From contig CM028129.1 in assembly GCA_016271365.2 (NCBI GenBank), positions 461,542,501 through 461,606,500 on the forward strand: 64,000 nucleotides of DNA, in the 5' to 3' direction. The stretch comes from Neoceratodus forsteri. Its lineage: Eukaryota; Chordata; Ceratodontiformes; Ceratodontidae. Shown one piece after another: positions 43,916-55,265 of this stretch (the stretch's first letter is position 1; every line of letters begins with the position of its first letter). The notes beneath the pieces were generated by a model. It saw nothing but the letters and a program-made list of their open reading frames with translations. It did no database searches and was not told where the DNA came from. The position numbers and the translations under genes were made by a program.

Positions 43916-44689
43916 AATGAATGATAGTTTTCTATTTTTCAAGGGACTTAGCTGACCCTGGGGATTGGGCACACAAGTGTTTGGCTACTGTTCGGCGGCA
44001 TGGGGATGGATATCCTAGTGATGCTACACATATTATGAAAAGGGATTGGGTGATCTAGAGGGAGTCAAGAGCTGTGGTACCAGGGTTGGCACCCTGGTCT
44101 GCTTACTAAATATAGTAAGTAAAATATATAAGCATTTGGAAGGGGGGATGAGCGACCTGGGTGGGGGGAAGAAAGAAGCAGTACCATGGCCGAGCACCCC
44201 AATCTGCTTAAGAACTATTAATCAGATAGACAGCTAGATAGAAAGATTAAAGGAGAGAGAGAGAGAGAGAGAGGGATATGTCAGGTGATCATCTGCTCAC
44301 TGCTCCCACTCAAGCCAGCAGCACAGCTCCACCTGTGATTAAACAAACCAAGAAAGTCCTACTGTTCTCATACAGAGAATGCTGGTGAAAGGCTCTTCTC
44401 ACTAAGCTGGGCACCCATTATTTTTGGATATATAGAAACCTTACTTCCAGGCATGTTTTCAAAAAACTAACACCAGAATCTATCTAAATGGGTCATGTTT
44501 ACCTAGGGTCAGGTGTCTGTTTTCTAAAAATACATAATTTTCAAGTATTTTCAAGGTTTTTTAATATAGTAGAAAAACAAGATTGTGGCAGTCACAAACC
44601 AAAGCAAAATGTGTTTGGTCAAGAAAACCATTTTCAGTTTGTGACACTTAAGTGATGCGAACCAAAAATGCTATCACAAACTGAAGATT
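43916..44689. other. No clear feature except a (GA)n tract
   Basis: A GA microsatellite lies at 44254-44275. The rest shows no coding or repeat structure that I can define. Confidence 0.5.
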
Positions 44690-45450
44690 TTTGGTTTGTA
44701 TCAGAAGGTTATCCAAGAACCTACTGAGCATGCTGAGAAAAATACTTAACATTTTTGTAATTCTGGAACCGTTTAATTTTTTTTATGAAACCTTTAAAAT
44801 CTACTACCTTGGCACATGCCATGTATACCTTAAAAACTTTGTGAAAAATTCTGTACCATCTAAGCTGTACATCAGAACAAAAGCTTGCATGAAGTATAGA
44901 AAAAACTGCAATTTTTCGCTGATCAGTGTTCCATATCTCAGAAATTGCACAAGTTGCTATCAGAAATCTTTTCACACCTTGAGACTCTACTAGCCAGAGA
45001 GTACATGCAAAATTTTGGGCTATTCCAAATGCCGCCCAAGTCATTAATGTACAAAAATTGGGTTTAACCTTGAACACCTCACTCAACCCTAACTATACTG
45101 GTGTTACCATGCCAGTATAACATATATATAGTTATTCCAAAAAAACTACATTAATGCACAGAGTACATGTAAGGTTACAAAAACACAAGATGGACAAAGT
45201 ATGGAAATGAAAAAATTAAGGGTTGGAAGTCTTATAAGTTTTGACAAATTGGTAGTGTGGTGTTTCTTGGGGTTTTCAACCATAGTGAATTGCTACCAAA
45301 CTTACAGGATCCAGCGATCATGGCACTAAGTCTGTGTCTGCCAATTTTCACTTGAACTAGTCAAACAATGGTCATGCTATTAAGGTGCAAAAATTGAGGT
45401 TTACCATTAAAGTGCTTGCTTAATAGTACAGCTGGGAACCTACTATCTTA
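44690..45450 (+). repeat. Two adjacent copies of the TACTGG/CCAGTA dispersed repeat
   Basis: 44690-45130 ends CCCTAACTATACTGGTGTTA and CCATGCCAGTATAAC, with AAGTCATTAATGTACAAAAA shortly before. 45240-45450 has ATGCTATTAAGGTGCAAAAA and a diverged end. They are homologous to 36289-36385 and 51290-51680. Confidence 0.5.
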
Positions 45451-46741
45451 TGTCCATTTTTGTAAGGCTATATTGTAAGTTTCTTATTGAAATTTATAAA
45501 TAAATAATACAAAAAAGTGCCTGCTTGCTAGGGTGTGGAGGCAGAGGTTTGCATTGAGCATGTATGATGATTAGGCAGTGGTCACTGCTGCATGAGCTCT
45601 CCACAGTATGCATTGCAGTTTAGCATAGTGCTTAAATGGAGAGTGTAGCAATTCTTATTCACTTTTATAGCTGTATTTCTTTTTATTAAAACAGTTGTGG
45701 CAGTTTGTGGCTTGTTCATTTCAATTAATCAGAACAGGTATTGTTATGAACTAGTCCTGTTTTGACGGAATAAGGAGAGGTCAATTGTGATATGCACCAC
45801 AGCTGGGGTTTTCTGTTAGTGGTCTCGGTCTGATTTGGTGGGTCTGTAGTTTGGAGGTGGAATGACACATTGGGTGCAGTAAGCCCCAATTCAAACTATG
45901 GTTCTTGTAAGTCAAAGATGTGTACAGTAACCTGAATTAGCTAAGTGAAATGTTTAACATTGTTTTGTATCAAATGCCATTCAACCGAAGCAGTTTCTGC
46001 AATGTATATTTTTTCCCTAGTTGGAAGAAATGAGATTTGATGTGTTTGCAGCTTTAAAAAAACAAATGGTTTAAAGTTGTGTGTTATGAACCTTGGAACA
46101 AGCAGTGACTTCTCATTTAAAGCATTGCACAACAAGTCGTCAGTCTGATAACAAGAGGGCATTTTTCCAGCCGGCATGCTGTAGTCTTTCCTCCCTTTAT
46201 TAGTCTGAGACGTATACTATCTGTAAGCAAGACATGAAGTAAAATTGCATTTAGTGACTGGAAATTACCATAGTTATGGGAAAATACTGCCACCTAAATT
46301 AAATCTAAGGTTTTTTAGTCCCTACTCCCTAGCCATGAGAATACAGATCTAAAGACTGTCAAACAAGATACTACCCTTAATTAACTGGACTTGACTATTT
46401 TCAGCAATAAGATTTCTCCCACCCTGCCCTTTTTTGTTAATCTTTGAACACATGTATTGTTTTTATGGGACTATATAAATATTCAGAATAAATCTATATT
46501 CATTCTGGTCCATCCATGATTACTGAAATGAAGCAAAAGGTAGTGTCTGAATTAACTCTTAAATGTAGGTGGCAGTAGTTGGAGAAGCAGGGCAGTCATC
46601 TAAAAGCAACACTGCTAGAAGCTCAAACAGATTACACAAATTAATCAGTACTAGTGCCTTGTACTAGTGATTTACTAGAGAGTAAAACTAAGAAAGTATT
46701 TAGTAAGTTGCAAAAAAAAGAGGAAAAGAACAAGATCATAA
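45451..46741. other. AT-rich DNA, no recognised feature
   Basis: I see no inverted ends, tandem units or protein-like frame. The short minus-strand frame at 45941-46177 has no recognisable family. Confidence 0.4.
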
Positions 46742-47790
46742 TTGCTATCAGCACACAATTATTTTACATCTAATTCTTATAAATTTGAAGATATCAGGCC
46801 TAATATGGCTTCAAGAAATAACCAGGAGAATGAAAATAAAATAAAAAAGGAAGCCAAAATAAAACATCTAAATATCGATAAAAAGTTAACAGATAAAGAA
46901 TTAAACTCTAAACTAAATAAAGATAAATATTCAGATGGCACTGACTCCACTACTCATATTATGACAATTCCTCACCACATAATGCAGTCCCTCAAGAGCT
47001 ACAAGAAGGTGAAGGATCATGTAGAAGGGGTAAATTTAAGGGATGATAATGTACCTAACTGGGAAATACAAATTCTTGCCAGACTATCTCTACTGCAAAA
47101 AAATAAATAAATGTTGAAAAATTACAAGATATTCCAGTTGACGTTCAGAAGATAAAGCAAGGGGTAAATATATAATGGAAAATGTTTCTAAAAATATTGC
47201 TGCTCTTGAAAATAGACAACCTGATCTTGAAGACAATGTACCTGGTAATAGAATATGTTAAGAATTTAAAAGCACAAATTCAGCAACTCTCTACAAAACA
47301 GGAGGATCAGAAGAACAGAGCATGCCAGAAAAACTTAAGAATTTTTGGTATTCTAACTAAGAGGGGAAAAGACTCCTGCCTGAAAAATATAGTCTCCAGA
47401 CTTTTTATAGACTTTTATATCTCAACCCTGACCTACCAGAAAGTGATAGAACACATTGGACTGGATCTCAAAAACAGATAGGAGATAAGAAAGAATCTTG
47501 TCCTTTAATAGTTTTTATTTTATTTAGTTTTTGTTGACCGGGTAAGTGCACTAGACAAATCTTAAATTGATGTACATGGATGATAAGTGGAGAACCATAA
47601 AAGCAATACCACAAAACAGAAAATTCATTTTTCAAGATTAGGAGATTAGTGTAAGGCAAGATTTTTCCCAAGAATTGTGGATACTCCGCATAAAGTACTC
47701 TGATATTCAGGAATTACTCTGGTCAGGTAAAATTAAATCAATTATCAGTTTTCCTGCAAGGTCATACATAACGATATTGAGTGTGTAGTA
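46742..47790 (+). pseudogene. L1-type ORF1 (RNA-binding protein) remnant
   Basis: ORF1p of L1-type LINEs binds element RNA. The N-terminal part is lysine-rich (46803-47110: MASRNNQENENKIKKEAKIK). The core, in another frame at 47182-47481, has QQLSTKQEDQKNRACQKNLR followed by IFGILTKRGKDSCLKNIVSR, which matches the ENRSRRNNLRI-G-I-P box of the family. The C-terminal domain (about 47625-47780) reads SVRQDFSQELWILRIKYS, then KIKSIISFPARSYITIL. At least two frameshifts and stops break it. No ORF2 follows. Confidence 0.75.
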
Positions 47791-48404
47791 TTTTGAAATA
47801 TTTTCTAGATCTCGGGTCATACCTGTATTCCAGAGTATCTCCCTGATAACAAATTAACAAACAAACAAATAAAAGTGTTCTTGAATGGCCAGATACTGAT
47901 TGATAGTAGCACAGAGTAGGCCATTAAGGATTTAAAAGTCCATATACCATAACTTTTTTTTAGCTAAGTAACAGAAGTTTAGCTCTAAATAACTTTTTAT
48001 TTGGAATCATGGTTTAAACTGATGATCACATTTGGTCCTCAGTTCACGCTAAGCAGAATGATAATTTATTTGAATAATTTGTTTATCAGAACCTTTCTTT
48101 GCTAAGTAGTAGAGGTTCAATATTAATGAATATTTTGAGAATGTGATTTAATTTGATGGTCACACTTGATATTTTGTTAAGGTTGAATAAAATGCTAATT
48201 TGTTTTAAAGTGGGAGGCAGAGGGAGGTTGCGTAATGGGAGTTATATGACTGAATTTGTGGGATTAGGGGCAATAACCTTTGCACATACCAATATACCAA
48301 GTAAAGACATTGTGGGTGCTGGACTTATTCTGTGGCATAATGGAGGGAGGGGCAAGATTGCTGAGGGTTGAGGAAAGAGTGTTGGGCTTGAGAAGCCGAA
48401 GGCA
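47791..48404. other. AT-rich DNA after the L1 ORF1, with a diverged direct repeat
   Basis: TAGCTAAGTAACAGAAGTTT to GATGATCACATTTGG (about 47962-48033) recurs loosely as TGCTAAGTAGTAGAGGTTCA to GATGGTCACACTTGA (about 48100-48169). It may be the L1 inter-ORF region or 3' UTR. 48200-48404 shows no clear feature. Confidence 0.35.
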
Positions 48405-48560
48405 CACCCCACACCTGCTCTCTTGCCTGCTTTGGGGGTAGGCGTTAGGGTTGGAAACCTTAACCCCGTATTTCCAAACTTTTGTCACTTTGACCCTAAC
48501 TGGAGCATTAATAGAGTTTTTTACAACTTATTTCTTTACTTTTTGAGATAGTATAACAGT
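48405..48560 (+). repeat. Copy of the GTTGGAAACC/CCCTAAC repeat family
   Basis: GGCGTTAGGGTTGGAAACCT, TTTCCAAACTTTTGTCAC, GACCCTAACTGGAGCATTAA and TACTTTTTGAGATAGTATAA match the right arm at 52900-53020. Confidence 0.6.
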
Positions 48561-48770
48561 ATTCTTACTTGGCTGTGGGAGCACAGGGTCCTTTGCACCC
48601 TGCCCTCCCCTGCATTTTGTCATGATAGTGCAGGGTCTTCCAGACCCTGTGCTCCCATCCATCTATCATTTTTTGATATCCTTATTTTTCTGTGGGAGTG
48701 CAGGATCATCCAGACCCTGGATTCCCATCCATTTATAATTTTCCATATCCTATGATTATTTCCACATCAT
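48561..48770. repeat. Inverted GGGAGCACAGGGTC units
   Basis: TGGGAGCACAGGGTCCTTTG faces GACCCTGTGCTCCCATCC about 70 bp on, followed by a diverged second unit (GTGGGAGTGCAGGATCATCC with GACCCTGGATTCCCATCC). Similar text recurs at 53045-53260. Confidence 0.5.
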
Positions 48771-48789
48771 TATTTTCCTTTAAAATACC

Positions 48790-50620
48790 CTGTATTTTCC
48801 CTGGTGTCCAGTCATACCCCCCATCCTCCAATCATGCCCCCAGTCCCAATTAATAAATATTAATTTTTTTAAATATTATTATTTGTATTTTATATTTAAT
48901 ATTAATATGTCATTAATTTATATTTAATGAATAACCTTGTTGTCTAGTGGTCCCTCAACAGCCTCTGCTGTCATACTGCATAACTCTGGTGCATAGCCCA
49001 CCTGCACCTGGCCATGCACACAGCACCCCTACACGCTATTTATGTCCCTGCTACACCCCCCACATGGCCAGCACACCAGCCAAACATGCAGTTCCATGTG
49101 GGAGCTGGCTGGGGACCAGCATGAGGGGCATGTCTGCACTCCACTCCAATTATGAAGGTAGGGATGCCTTGCATGGGGGGCAATGGCTATGCCTTCCAGA
49201 AGGCAGCCATAAGTGGTATACATCCCCCCCAGGATGCTGCTGCTGGTCATGGCAGAGATATTGGGGGCAATGGACCCCTCACTATGGCTGCCCCTGTTGT
49301 TGGGGCAGATTGGGAGGGCTGGGGGATTGTCATCTAGGGGTCCCCCACCCCTCAGTGCTGTGGGCACGTTCATGCCTGTTGACATCATGGCACCCAATGG
49401 GTGCAAGTGATCCAGCTAGGGTCCTAGTATGGACAGCCAGTTGGCTGCCTGGCTGGATCCACAGCTTTGCACCTGCCCATCCCAACAAATCTGCACACTG
49501 GGGGGGCATGTATGGGAGCTGGGTGGGGACCAGTGTTCATGAATGTGGTCCCGGTGCAGACCTCCCATGGGTGTGGAGCTGCATGGGGGGGTTACATGCC
49601 ATTCACGTGTACCCCTTTCTATGTTAGTGAATAGGGCCCATAATAAAAATATGCATTTATTATTGCTGTCCAGTGACCCCCCATGTTTATATAATGCTGA
49701 AAATAAGAAAATGGTCCCTCAATGTCTATTACTTTTTTAACCTGTGGAAAAAATTAGTGTCCAGTGGAACCCCCATCACACACCCATATCTTACTATTCA
49801 AAACATGGGTATTTTTTCTTTATATTGCTGTCCAGTGGTAACCCTGCCCCAGTTCCTAGTAGCCTGAAAATAAGAAAATGGTCCCTCAATGTCTTTTATT
49901 TGTTTTACCTGTAAAAAACCAAAAGTCCATGGCTGATCATACCCACACCCTCCAACTGTCCTCCCACTGTGCATGCACATCCCACCACCCACAGACCCCC
50001 CACACACCCTCACTCACTTGCAGTGATCCCACAGTGAAGAACCTATCTACAGTTGAAGACACATCTTACTGCTGGATCCTGCGATTGCTGTACGAGAAGT
50101 AAGGTAACTGTGGTCAGAAATGCCTTAAACTGTTTTTACCTTAGTTCTCATACAGCAGTCACTGGTTCCAGCAGCAAGATGTGTGCTTGAGCAGAGAGTG
50201 CATCTGCACTGTGTGCTCACTGCAGGTGAGTGAGGGTTTGTGGAGGGGGGTTATGGGTTGGGGGGAGGTGCATGCACAATGAAAGGTCAGTTGGGGAAGG
50301 GTACCATCAGTGGTAGACATTTTTTACAGGTAAAAAAGCATGAAAGACATTGAGGGACTGTTTTCATAATTTCAGACTATTAGGAACTTGGAGGGGGTAA
50401 CCACTGGACAGCAATATAAATAAAAAATAACCATGTTTTGAATAATAAGTTACATGGGAATGGAGTGGAGATTCCACTGAACATCAATGGAAATTAATGA
50501 TATGGCAATGGGAGCATGGGGAGGCACTAGACACCAGGGGTATTTAATATGGACCAGGGTCATAATTGTAGGGTGGGGGTACCACTAGACACCAAGGTAA
50601 ATAATGGAAACCCACGGGGA
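48790..50620. mobile_element. Large foldback element centred near 50122
   Basis: The inner arms pair exactly across a 28-bp loop: 50071-50107 (GCTGGATCCTGCGATTGCTG and on) with 50136-50172 (to GTCACTGGTTCCAGC). Pairing goes on outward: TGTGCATGCACATCCCACC with GGGAGGTGCATGCACAAT, GGTCCCTCAATGTCTTTTAT with AAGACATTGAGGGACTG, TTGCTGTCCAGTGG with CCACTGGACAGCAA, and an outer GGTGTCCAGTCATACCCCCC with GGGTGGGGGTACCACTAG. The left arm is longer because it holds a GC-rich segment at 48945-49640. There is no coding content. The ends and target duplication are not resolved. Confidence 0.75.
48945..49640. other. GC-rich segment inside the foldback left arm
   Basis: This G/C-rich, CpG-poor block interrupts the arm pairing. 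Its right end is TGTTAGTGAATAGGGCCCAT. A roughly 40-bp phrase is repeated: CCATGTGGGAGCTGGCTGGG at 49094 and TGTATGGGAGCTGGGTGGGG at 49508. It is probably a nested non-coding element; the left end is not located. The open frame of 226 residues here does not look like a protein. Confidence 0.4.
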
Positions 50621-51000
50621 TAAACATGGAAATCCTTTCCTGTCATAATAAATCCTTTTTTGACACCATTTTCTGTTCTGGCAAAAAAAGATTTATTGTC
50701 ATGGGAAAGGATTTGGGACTTAGTTTTTTTTTCCAGTCCTTTTCTGATAGGATCATTTTCTGCAAATCTTTTTTTGTGGTGGCAAAAAAGGATCCTGTCT
50801 CACGGAAAAGTATTTTGGACTTAGTTTGTTTTTCAAATCCTTTTTCATGAGATAATTATTTTTCAAAAGTCCTTTTTCATTCTTGCAAAAAATGAATTGC
50901 CTCACAAAAAGGATTAAAAAAAAACTAAGTCCGAAATCCTTTTTCATGACTCGATTCCTTTTTCCTGAAAACAAAAAAGGAATAGTCGAAAATGGAACTT
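50621..51000. repeat. AT-rich direct and inverted repeat (about 102 bp)
   Basis: GGACTTAGTTTTTTTTTCCA at 50716 recurs as GGACTTAGTTTGTTTTTC at 50818, and reversed as AAAACTAAGTCCGAAATCCT near 50921. AAAAAGGAT/ATCCTTTTT words dominate. Confidence 0.6.
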
Positions 51001-51289
51001 ATCAAGCCACAAAATAGGATTTAAAAAGGGAAAAAAACAGTCATTGGTCATGTTACCTGTAACAAAATAGATAAAACACGAAATCCTGATGAGCAGAATA
51101 CATGTTTTGGTGTGTGTGCAAGGCACCATTTGCAAGTTTTATTTGAAAAAAAAAAATGAAAAACAAGATGGCAGCTCATGAAAAAGGAATTTATTCTCAC
51201 AAAAAAGGACTGGCCCTCAAGAAAAAAAATCCTTTTTAAGGAGACCAAAATTCCTTTGACATTCCAGGAACCTATCCTGGAGAGTGAAA
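51001..51289. other. No clear feature
   Basis: AT-rich text with AAAAAGGA words trailing from the previous repeat. Confidence 0.4.
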
Positions 51290-51677
51290 TTGCCATTGAA
51301 AATAATGGGGACTTAAAAATTGAATAACTTTGCAATAGATTAATATTATTTCACCAAACAAACGAAATACACTTCTGTGACTCAAGCTCTTTCTACTCTG
51401 TAAAGTTAACACTGTCTGAGTGCAAGGCAATGACAAAAGAACTGCAAAAAAGGGAAAAATGTTAAGGTTTTAGCACTATACGGATCTCGGAACCCACACA
51501 TTTGACTGGAGCAGTACTTGCCACATCAAGAGATCTACCCCACAAAACAGCACATGTCAAATTTTATGCAAATCTGTAGAATGGGTGCAAAGTTATTAAA
51601 GTACAAAATTTGAGGTTTAAAATTAAAGTGCCTACTGAAGCCTAACTATAGGGGTGTGACCCAGCCCCTATTATCTA

Positions 51678-51680
<3 letters not shown>
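51290..51680 (+). repeat. Dispersed repeat copy (TACTGG/CCAGTA family)
   Basis: It shares AATAACTTTGCAATAGATTA, then TTATGCAAATCTGTAGAATG and GTGCAAAGTTATTAA, with 53781-54130. Its 3' part GCCTAACTATAGGGGTGTGA resembles 45090-45115. Confidence 0.55.
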
Positions 51681-51683
<3 letters not shown>

Positions 51684-51728
<45 letters not shown>

Positions 51729-51730
51729 GT
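51684..51730. repeat. (GT)n then (AT)n microsatellite
   Basis: A GT tract of about 17 units is followed by an AT tract. From 51731 to 52019 no further feature is evident. Confidence 0.95.
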
Positions 51731-52019
51731 ATATACATATTTTTTTTTAAATAGTTAACCCACTCTGAAGTGTGCAGTAGAGCTCTGATACATGCATGCT
51801 TTGGTTTACGTTGTTATGCATAAGACTGCAGGCCAAGTGCATCAACCACCCAAAGCGTGCATATAGCAGAGCACAACTGCACACCCTAGAGTGGGTTATC
51901 GATCTTACAAAATGGCAAAATTGTTTTATAGAGGGGTAAAAGTGCAGGTGTGTGGTCACACTCTGATATACGCACTGTCATGTGATGTGTTTTATATAAT
52001 CAAACATTGGATCTGTATT

Positions 52020-53010
52020 TGTATTTCCTCCTCATTTTATAAATATATATATATATTATAATACATGATGGGCAGGAGTGTGAGATGCAAAATATTCTCA
52101 CTCCTGCAGAGTGAGGTCTGGATACTCATGAGTGCCAAAGGCACGAGTGAGAGCATCCAGAGCTCACTCTGCAGGACTGAGAATATTTTCCATAGCACAT
52201 GATCTGCACATCATGGGTGCTATTTATACAAGGGGGTGGGAGCTCCAGAATTATTATGTTTTTCTGTGTTCTTTTCCTGTTTCTGTGTGCTATCTGTTCT
52301 TTCTGTGTTTTTTTCTGAGTGTGTATGAGTTTTTCTGAATTGGCTGGAAGTCTCAGAAACACTGTGGGGCACATGTAAGTGTCCTTTGCAATGCTAATTG
52401 AGTTAGTTGCAGGTAGCAGTGAAAAATAGAAACTGTTTTGTGAAGCTGTTCCATTTAGAATGTAGGCTGTGGTGAGTGAGTGGTGACATCAGCAGAGTAT
52501 GTATAAACAGCATTTATTTTAACTCTGCTGATGGCATCACCATTTATCACACTGCAGTGAAAATAACTGGATTTATCATCAGCTTGGAGCTCCCATCCCA
52601 TTGTATAAAAATATATATATATTGCAAAAAATGTAGTTAATGCATCAGTTAGGGTTGTCATTACAGTGACAAAAGTTTGGAAACTTGATGTTAAGGCTAC
52701 CAACCCTACCCCCCACAACCACTCTCCACACACTAACAGGCGTTGAGGTGTGCTTTGGGATTGTCAGCCCTAACTCTCACACTATTCTGTTTGTAAGGAA
52801 GCTGAGTGGTACAGTATAGGACAATGGGGTGGGAGATAGGCCCAACAACCCCAAGGCACACCCCGATGCCTGTTGGTGTGTGGAGAGTGGAGGTGGGGTG
52901 AGGGGTAGGGTTGATAACCCTTATATCGAATTTCCAAATTTTTGGCACTGTAGTGACAACCCTAACTGGTGTATTAATTATGTTTTTTGCAATGAATGTC
53001 CCTTCTTTTT
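52020..53010. repeat. Cluster of three palindromes / foldback elements
   Basis: Palindrome 1: 52065-52136 pairs with 52140-52225 (AATATTCTCACTCCTGCAGA with CTGCAGGACTGAGAATATT). Palindrome 2: AGCAGAGTATGTATAAACAG near 52494 faces AACTCTGCTGATGGC near 52525. Palindrome 3: 52621-52790 pairs with 52840-53010 (GTTAGGGTTGTCATTACAG with CTGTAGTGACAACCCTAAC; CTCTCCACACACTAACAGGC with GCCTGTTGGTGTGTGGAGAG). GGGAGCTCC blocks at 52237 and 52591 also face each other and may join 1 and 3. There is no coding content. Confidence 0.7.
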
Positions 53011-53039
53011 GAGAAAGTGTAATGTTACTCATATGTGGT

Positions 53040-53270
53040 TGTGAGAGTGCTGGGCCACTCACATCATGCATGCATTTTGTAATTGTCTCTAATTTTCATG
53101 TGGAAGCACAGGGCCAGAAGGGCCCTGCTCTCCCATTTATACATAAGTGTACTGATATTTGAATTATATCACATCTTTGTGTGGGAGCTCAGGGCCCTCC
53201 AGGCCCTGCACTCTCTCTACTGCATAATGTAGGGCCCTGTGCTCCCATTATTGCATAATGGTATTCAAAT
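53040..53270. repeat. Inverted AGGGCCCTGTGCTCCC units
   Basis: GGAAGCACAGGGCC, GGGCCCTGCTCTCCCAT, TGGGAGCTCAGGGCCCTCCA and AGGGCCCTGTGCTCCCATTA alternate in direct and inverted order. They match the style of 48561-48770. Confidence 0.55.
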
Positions 53271-53329
53271 GTGGGCACGCAGAGACCATGTATCCATAAG
53301 TATAGAGACACAGCACACTCCTAGAGCCA

Positions 53330-54140
53330 TTTCAGGTAACCCTTGTGTTGCAAAAGTTGCAATATCTCAGGAACCATAGGAATTTGGGTAAAAATTCCTT
53401 CACATTCATGGCATGGCCACCTCCACATGTGCTTAGGTGTACTAAGCTGTGCTTAGCAAAAAATATGCATTTTTAATCCATTTTCGAGATATACTGTAGC
53501 CACTGAAAGGTGCCACGACCATCTCAATTTTATCCTGTGGGAAAATTCGCAACTTTAGAGTGCTGTAACTCTGGATCTAGTGTTCATTTCTTTAATAAAC
53601 TAGAAATGGGCACATCTGTGGGGCAAGGGCTTGCCGCCCTGCAAATTCCAGAAAAAAGGCCTAACCATTTTCTTGCTATGAAGTGGCAAAGAAACTGGTT
53701 TTTGGTGCTGTTTACCTGCTTTCACTTTCAAATCATATATATTTTTTCCCATAGGCCATAATGGGAAATGTTAAAGTTCAATAACCTTTTAACAGATTAA
53801 TATTTTTTCACCAGCCCTTCAAAAGGCTCATCAGTGAAGCAAAGGCTTTGTACCCTGAAAATTTCAGACCACAACTTAAAGCCATTTCTGAGATCCAGGT
53901 GAACAAAGAAATGTCAAAAAAACACAGATTTTTCTGTTTTTTCAACACTCTATATGTCAGAAACTGCACAATGGATTTCTACAAAATTTGGTAGAGCAAT
54001 AGACCTACCCCTAGACATTATGTGTGCCAATGTTTCTTTGCAAATCTGTTGAACGGTTCCAAAGTTATTAACATTCAAACATTCATGTTTAAGATAGAAG
54101 TTACCTTTCACCCAGACTTTACTGGCATATATATTGAGAT
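53330..54140 (+). repeat. Longest copy of the dispersed repeat
   Basis: The right part aligns with 51290-51680 (TAACCTTTTAACAGATTAAT; TTTGCAAATCTGTTGAACGG; TTCCAAAGTTATTAA). The left part (53330-53770) has no second copy in this window. There is no coding frame of interest. Confidence 0.5.
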
Positions 54141-54172
54141 ACAGTATATACTGTATGTATTTATTTATGCAG

Positions 54173-54373
54173 AGATAGACAGACAGATAGATAGATAGAT
54201 AGACAGACAGATAGATACACAGATATTTTTGAAACATGAAAAGTAGGGAAATATCATGTTAGTGATTTTTTATCCTTAACTTTCCTACCCACTAGCCCCT
54301 TCATGGTTGGTTTATAATGGTGCCATATCCTGCTCGGGTCCGTGACATGAATGTGCTGGGAGAGACAGACAGA

Positions 54374-54406
<33 letters not shown>
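54173..54406. repeat. (GATA/GACA)n and (GA)n microsatellites
   Basis: GATA/GACA units lie at 54173-54216 and a GA tract at 54377-54406, separated by unremarkable DNA. Confidence 0.9.
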
Positions 54407-55257
54407 GCAGACAGACAGACAGATGCTAATACAGATATCATAGCACCACCAAGCACTGCAGGCACTGCCAGGCAGATAAAATATTATTTTATTAATGGTG
54501 CTGTGTGGGTATTATTTTGATGGTTGTTCCAGTCAGAGCCAAACAGGCCAAAGAAATGGATATGAATGATCAAATGAGCAGCACTAAGAGAGCCCACCCA
54601 CTCTACCCATGTGAATAATGCAGCTGCTTTGCATGCTCCAGTGTGCTGTGATATATGGTACACTACCTGGTTCAAGAGGTGGTAATGTTTTCTGGTCCTA
54701 TGAATACTTTTAATGAGTCTGACCAATATGTTGAATCCTTACAGAAGAGAAATAAAAGACATAGTGATCACCACCACCCAGGCAGGCAGCCAGTCACACA
54801 TTGCATCAGTCAAGTGCAGTGCAGTCATAAAATATTTGCCACTGCCACCTGAAGACCTGATGACAGACATACAATACAAGTACATCCTTCCTAGTTCCAC
54901 AATTGCTGCCAGCCACTGCCAAGAAATTTAAGTATCAAAAATAAAATACAGTAATATAATAATCTCAGCCAAGTTACTGTAAGTGAGATGTAACCAGGCT
55001 AGCATGCCACATGCACACAAACAATAAAGAAATTATATGGATTTCTAATTTAGTAGCATCTTTTTCTGTGAAATAATTGCAGCCAAATATGGGGGACGTG
55101 AGAAATATACAAAGAGTATACAGTTTCTGGGTTTCAGGCATCGGCTAAGCCATGCACTGTCTGAAAATTAAAACAGTACAGTCAGGATCAGTTGCTGAGG
55201 GAAAAAAAAGGGACAAGTAGTAGTAGTAAGGACTGTTATAAGGACAAAAAGTGGAAA
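54407..55257. other. No recognised gene; possible hAT flank
   Basis: CAGCACTAAGAG/GCACTGCAGGCACTGCC words and a two-copy GTAGTAGTA-type repeat near 55216-55265 are the only structure seen. It may belong to the hAT element whose transposase lies at 57700-59400, but I could not find matching ends. Confidence 0.35.
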
Positions 55258-55265
55258 GTAGTAGT

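Noticed and set aside
48947..49627. 226-residue plus-strand frame
   Set aside because: Gly/Trp/Pro/His-rich text of a GC-rich repeat that interrupts a foldback arm; no domain.
51060..51110. Second hammerhead candidate (CTGATGAG near 51087)
   Set aside because: No stem II or GAAA follows in register, so the core match is chance.
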